Below are positions 61,437 to 64,000 of a stretch of 64,000 nucleotides of DNA, piece by piece. Under the pieces are notes generated by a model. The model searched no databases, was not told the DNA's origin, and saw only the letters and a program-made list of their open reading frames with translations. The stretch lies in NCBI GenBank assembly GCA_963575645.1, contig OY754467.1, forward strand, positions 4,402,001 to 4,466,000. Reading direction: 5' to 3'. Numbering within the stretch: position 1 is the stretch's first letter; every line of letters starts with the position of its first letter. This DNA is from Xanthostigma xanthostigma (taxonomy: Eukaryota > Arthropoda > Insecta > Raphidioptera > Raphidiidae). Position numbers and translations under genes: made by a program.

Positions 61437-61800
61437 AGCGGAGGGCATCATGCCGCGCAGTGCAAGATATCAAACTTTCGGCCAGTGTGGTGTATACTAT
61501 TTTTCCTCATATCTCGATGATCGATCGTAAGCACGCTTTACATAAAAATACAAATAAATTCCAAACAAGCAGCTTTGAGGTTATACGTAAAAACACGAAT
61601 GACAGCTGTTCGCGACTATTAACTAAAATGTAATAGGGTTGCTATGGAAACGACATCTAAACAACAGTTGATAGGTTATTTTTCTTTACTGCCGCCCGAA
61701 CGTACGCACTTCCCGCATCAGTACGTGTAATCCCACCAATGCGTAATTGTTTCACTTTCTGCCTAATTGATGCCGAAAGTATCGATCGAGGTATGTGAAG
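61437..61800 (+). repeat. Dispersed repeat (AACCCTATTACATTTTAG family), copy 3
   Basis: Starts GCGGAGGGCATCATGCCGCG and runs through AATAGGGTTGCTATGGAAAC to GATCGAGGTATGTGAAG; parallel to 49658-50120. Confidence 0.6.
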
Positions 61801-62168
61801 AAAAAAATTTTTAGTTTGGGCTGTAGTTAGTTCAAAACCGAATTTGGAAGATGTATGTTGCTTGTTAATATGGTGGAAAAATCATTTCCGCTCTGATATT
61901 TCATCAACTACAAAGTGAAAAGTACATATATACGAGTACAATATATATAGTATATACTTTATTTACGACTCTAATTATTACGTAAAATGGCATCATTAAT
62001 TTGATTTTTCAAAGAAGTATAACATTTTTTTTAATGGGAGTAGTACCTATATTTAAAAGAAATCAGTGGAATTTAACAAAAGGGTTAAATTAAAATACTT
62101 TGACTATAAAATAGATATTAACTATGTTTTAAAGTAGTTCAATCACCTATTCAATGATATGCCACTTA

Positions 62169-62859
62169 AGGAGGTTGATGCGTTACAGTCCTAATCAAAA
62201 GTAAGTCGAATTCTAAATGAGAACTTTTCCACAATAAATTTTTACAAAAGGTTATAAGTCGATGATACCAATAAATTAATGTCATAAAGGCATAAATAAA
62301 TAATTCTTTTTAATATTAATTAATTATTTCAGTATTTTACTTAATGGACTTTTGAATTTTTTGTACAAAGTTAGGTTAGAAAAATAAATTTATGTAAATA
62401 TCTGTTTTACATATTTTTTGCAGTAAATAATTAAAAAAAGAAATTAGAAGTAATAAAAATTAAAATTATATCATTAGAAAGTTGAAAATTCAGTTAAAAT
62501 TGTTAAAATTGTCAAGAATAAAAGTCCATAATCGAAAAGTGCTAAGGTTTAATATTTTTTTTTTTTGATTAAAAGTCTCCTAATTAAATTGGAAAAAATA
62601 TTAATACATGCGTAAGACATCGATGCTTTACATAGTTAGTTTTCAGAACTGCTGACATTATTTGGTTATTTGCAAAAAATTAAAATGTACCGTTTGCATG
62701 CTAGGTGGACATATTTTCCGTAAGACTACATGTAAAACTTTTTTTTAATTTTTAACTTAATAAATCTCCTAATGATTTTCAATTTTTTACGGAAAATTTT
62801 TGTCATAAGAAAATCTATTAAAAAAACTTTATTTCAGCCGTAAAACGGCTCAACCTCCT
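62169..62859. mobile_element. TA-flanked MITE (AGGAGGTTGATG family), copy 2
   Basis: Same ends and nearly same interior as 10048-10749; TA at 62167-62168 and 62860-62861. Confidence 0.8.
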
Positions 62860-63410
62860 TAATTTTTGTTTTCGTCTCTACCGCCATTTTGTATTTTACG
62901 GCCGCTATTTTGGTTTTATGAAAACAAAACGTAGCCTATATTTTCCAAAATGTTTGCGATTTTTATCCATCTTATTTGTATTTCTTGAACTCTGAAATAA
63001 AAACGTTCAGTAGCAGCGTATTGCCCTTGTTATGTTTTTGTAGGGCTATAGCTCAGGAATCATCCTCTGAAATCTTTCTCAATACTTATGGAACAGCCTG
63101 TATATATACACGTTCTGCTTCACTTAACTTCCGACCAGATAAAGACAAATGCCCCTGTTCCACGGTGACGCGCTAAATTGTGTGAACATGACTAAATAAG
63201 ACCAGCAACGCCATTCTAGAAGCTCTGCTCTGTTGTTTGAATTAAATAAATAAGCATCGTATATGCGATGCGTTCTGTTTAATGTCGACAACCCTTTTCT
63301 CTACAAGTGCGAGTTATATAATGGCTCTGCTCCTTATTAAGGCTAGACTTCAAGAGTCTAGTTTTGTAAATAACTGTCGAGAGATGGCAGTAGTGAGCGG
63401 ATTGAGAGAA
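62860..63410. other. Intergenic sequence, no gene seen
   Basis: No gene or repeat boundary recognised; a 66-codon frame near 62976 has no similarity I know. Confidence 0.4.
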
Positions 63411-63991
63411 TCATATATATTAATACGCTAAGGTTAAAGATGTTTGCCTCCCTTTTTAGAAAAACCCTCACAATTACTCCACATAAATTATGTATCATTT
63501 TACAGATAATTGCTTGCTCTACTGACATCGACAACTAAAAAATTTATTATTGCTTTTGTTTTTGTAAATTAAATACAGCAACGCTGAACAACGTCTGCCA
63601 TCTGACGGCTTTAATTTTGAAACAACGTCAATATTTCGACCTGTCATCTGACCTTCATATTGTAATACAACAGACACAATACTGCATACTGCCATCTGAC
63701 GGCTTTAATTTTGAAACAGCGAGCAACGTCACAGCAATGCTGCATGATGCCATCTGACGGCTTAGCTCAACGCTTTTGCTACTTGCGCCTCTATATGACA
63801 ATTTTAGTAAAATATTTCTTCGATCTGTCATCTGAGCTTCATATTGTAATACAACAAAAAAAAAGAGCGTTATAAGCAGTGTGCAAAATTAGAAACGAAT
63901 TGAATACCTGCAATCATATTTAAAAAATAATTTTGTAAAGTGATAATTATTATACTTATTTAGTGCGAATAATTCGCACAGGTCACTCTAG
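63411..63991 (+). mobile_element. Non-autonomous Helitron, GTGCGAAT family, copy 5 (plus, full length)
   Basis: Starts TCATATATATTAATACGC and ends GTGCGAATAATTCGCAC, a short spacer and CTAG|T; 581 bp. Reference copy for the family, since both ends are intact and in sense orientation. Confidence 0.88.
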
Positions 63992-64000
63992 TTTATAAAA

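Overview
The window is AT-rich, repeat-dense animal nuclear DNA with spliced genes (GT-AG introns, AATAAA signals). The non-autonomous Helitrons (TC start, CTAG|T end, an end resembling CACCCGGGTGAAACCGG) and several TA-flanked MITEs resemble families common in Lepidoptera. A moth or butterfly is therefore the best guess, but this is inferred from repeat style, not proven.

Five host genes occupy roughly the first 45 kb. (1) 2907-3515 (+) is a single-exon SLX9/FAM207A-type ribosome-biogenesis gene. (2, 3) 5035-11213 and 12818-17509 (+) are two tandem paralogues of a secreted CUB-domain protein. Each has six exons with identical intron phases and encodes 367 and 373 aa. (4) 17639-22452 (-) is a five-exon prostaglandin E synthase 2 (PTGES2) homologue of 402 aa, converging tail-to-tail on the second CUB gene. 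(5) 22673-44711 (+) is a 14-exon mitochondrial valyl-tRNA synthetase (VARS2/ValRS-m) of 1056 aa, divergent from PTGES2 across a 220-bp shared promoter region. I built all exon models by hand. The joined reading frames are continuous and every junction has GT..AG.

The introns and the last 19 kb (45-64 kb) consist mostly of transposable elements: at least five copies of one Helitron family with a GTGCGAAT hairpin end; further Helitrons related to each other, two carrying tRNA-Lys-like bodies; hAT MITEs with 8-bp target duplications; many TA- or TTAA-flanked fold-back MITEs; tRNA-derived SINEs; two LINE 3' fragments; and one apparently intact Tc1-type DD34E transposon (45750-47445) with a 72-bp intron. 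No cellular gene was recognised beyond 44.7 kb.

The most unusual signals are: a four-copy hairpin element in which one copy has its loop inverted and in which arm substitutions co-vary within a copy; the same hairpin joined to two unrelated tails; recurrent stem-loop + GAAACGT motifs resembling hammerhead ribozyme cores; and several elements lying within about 8-13 bp of splice sites of the host genes.
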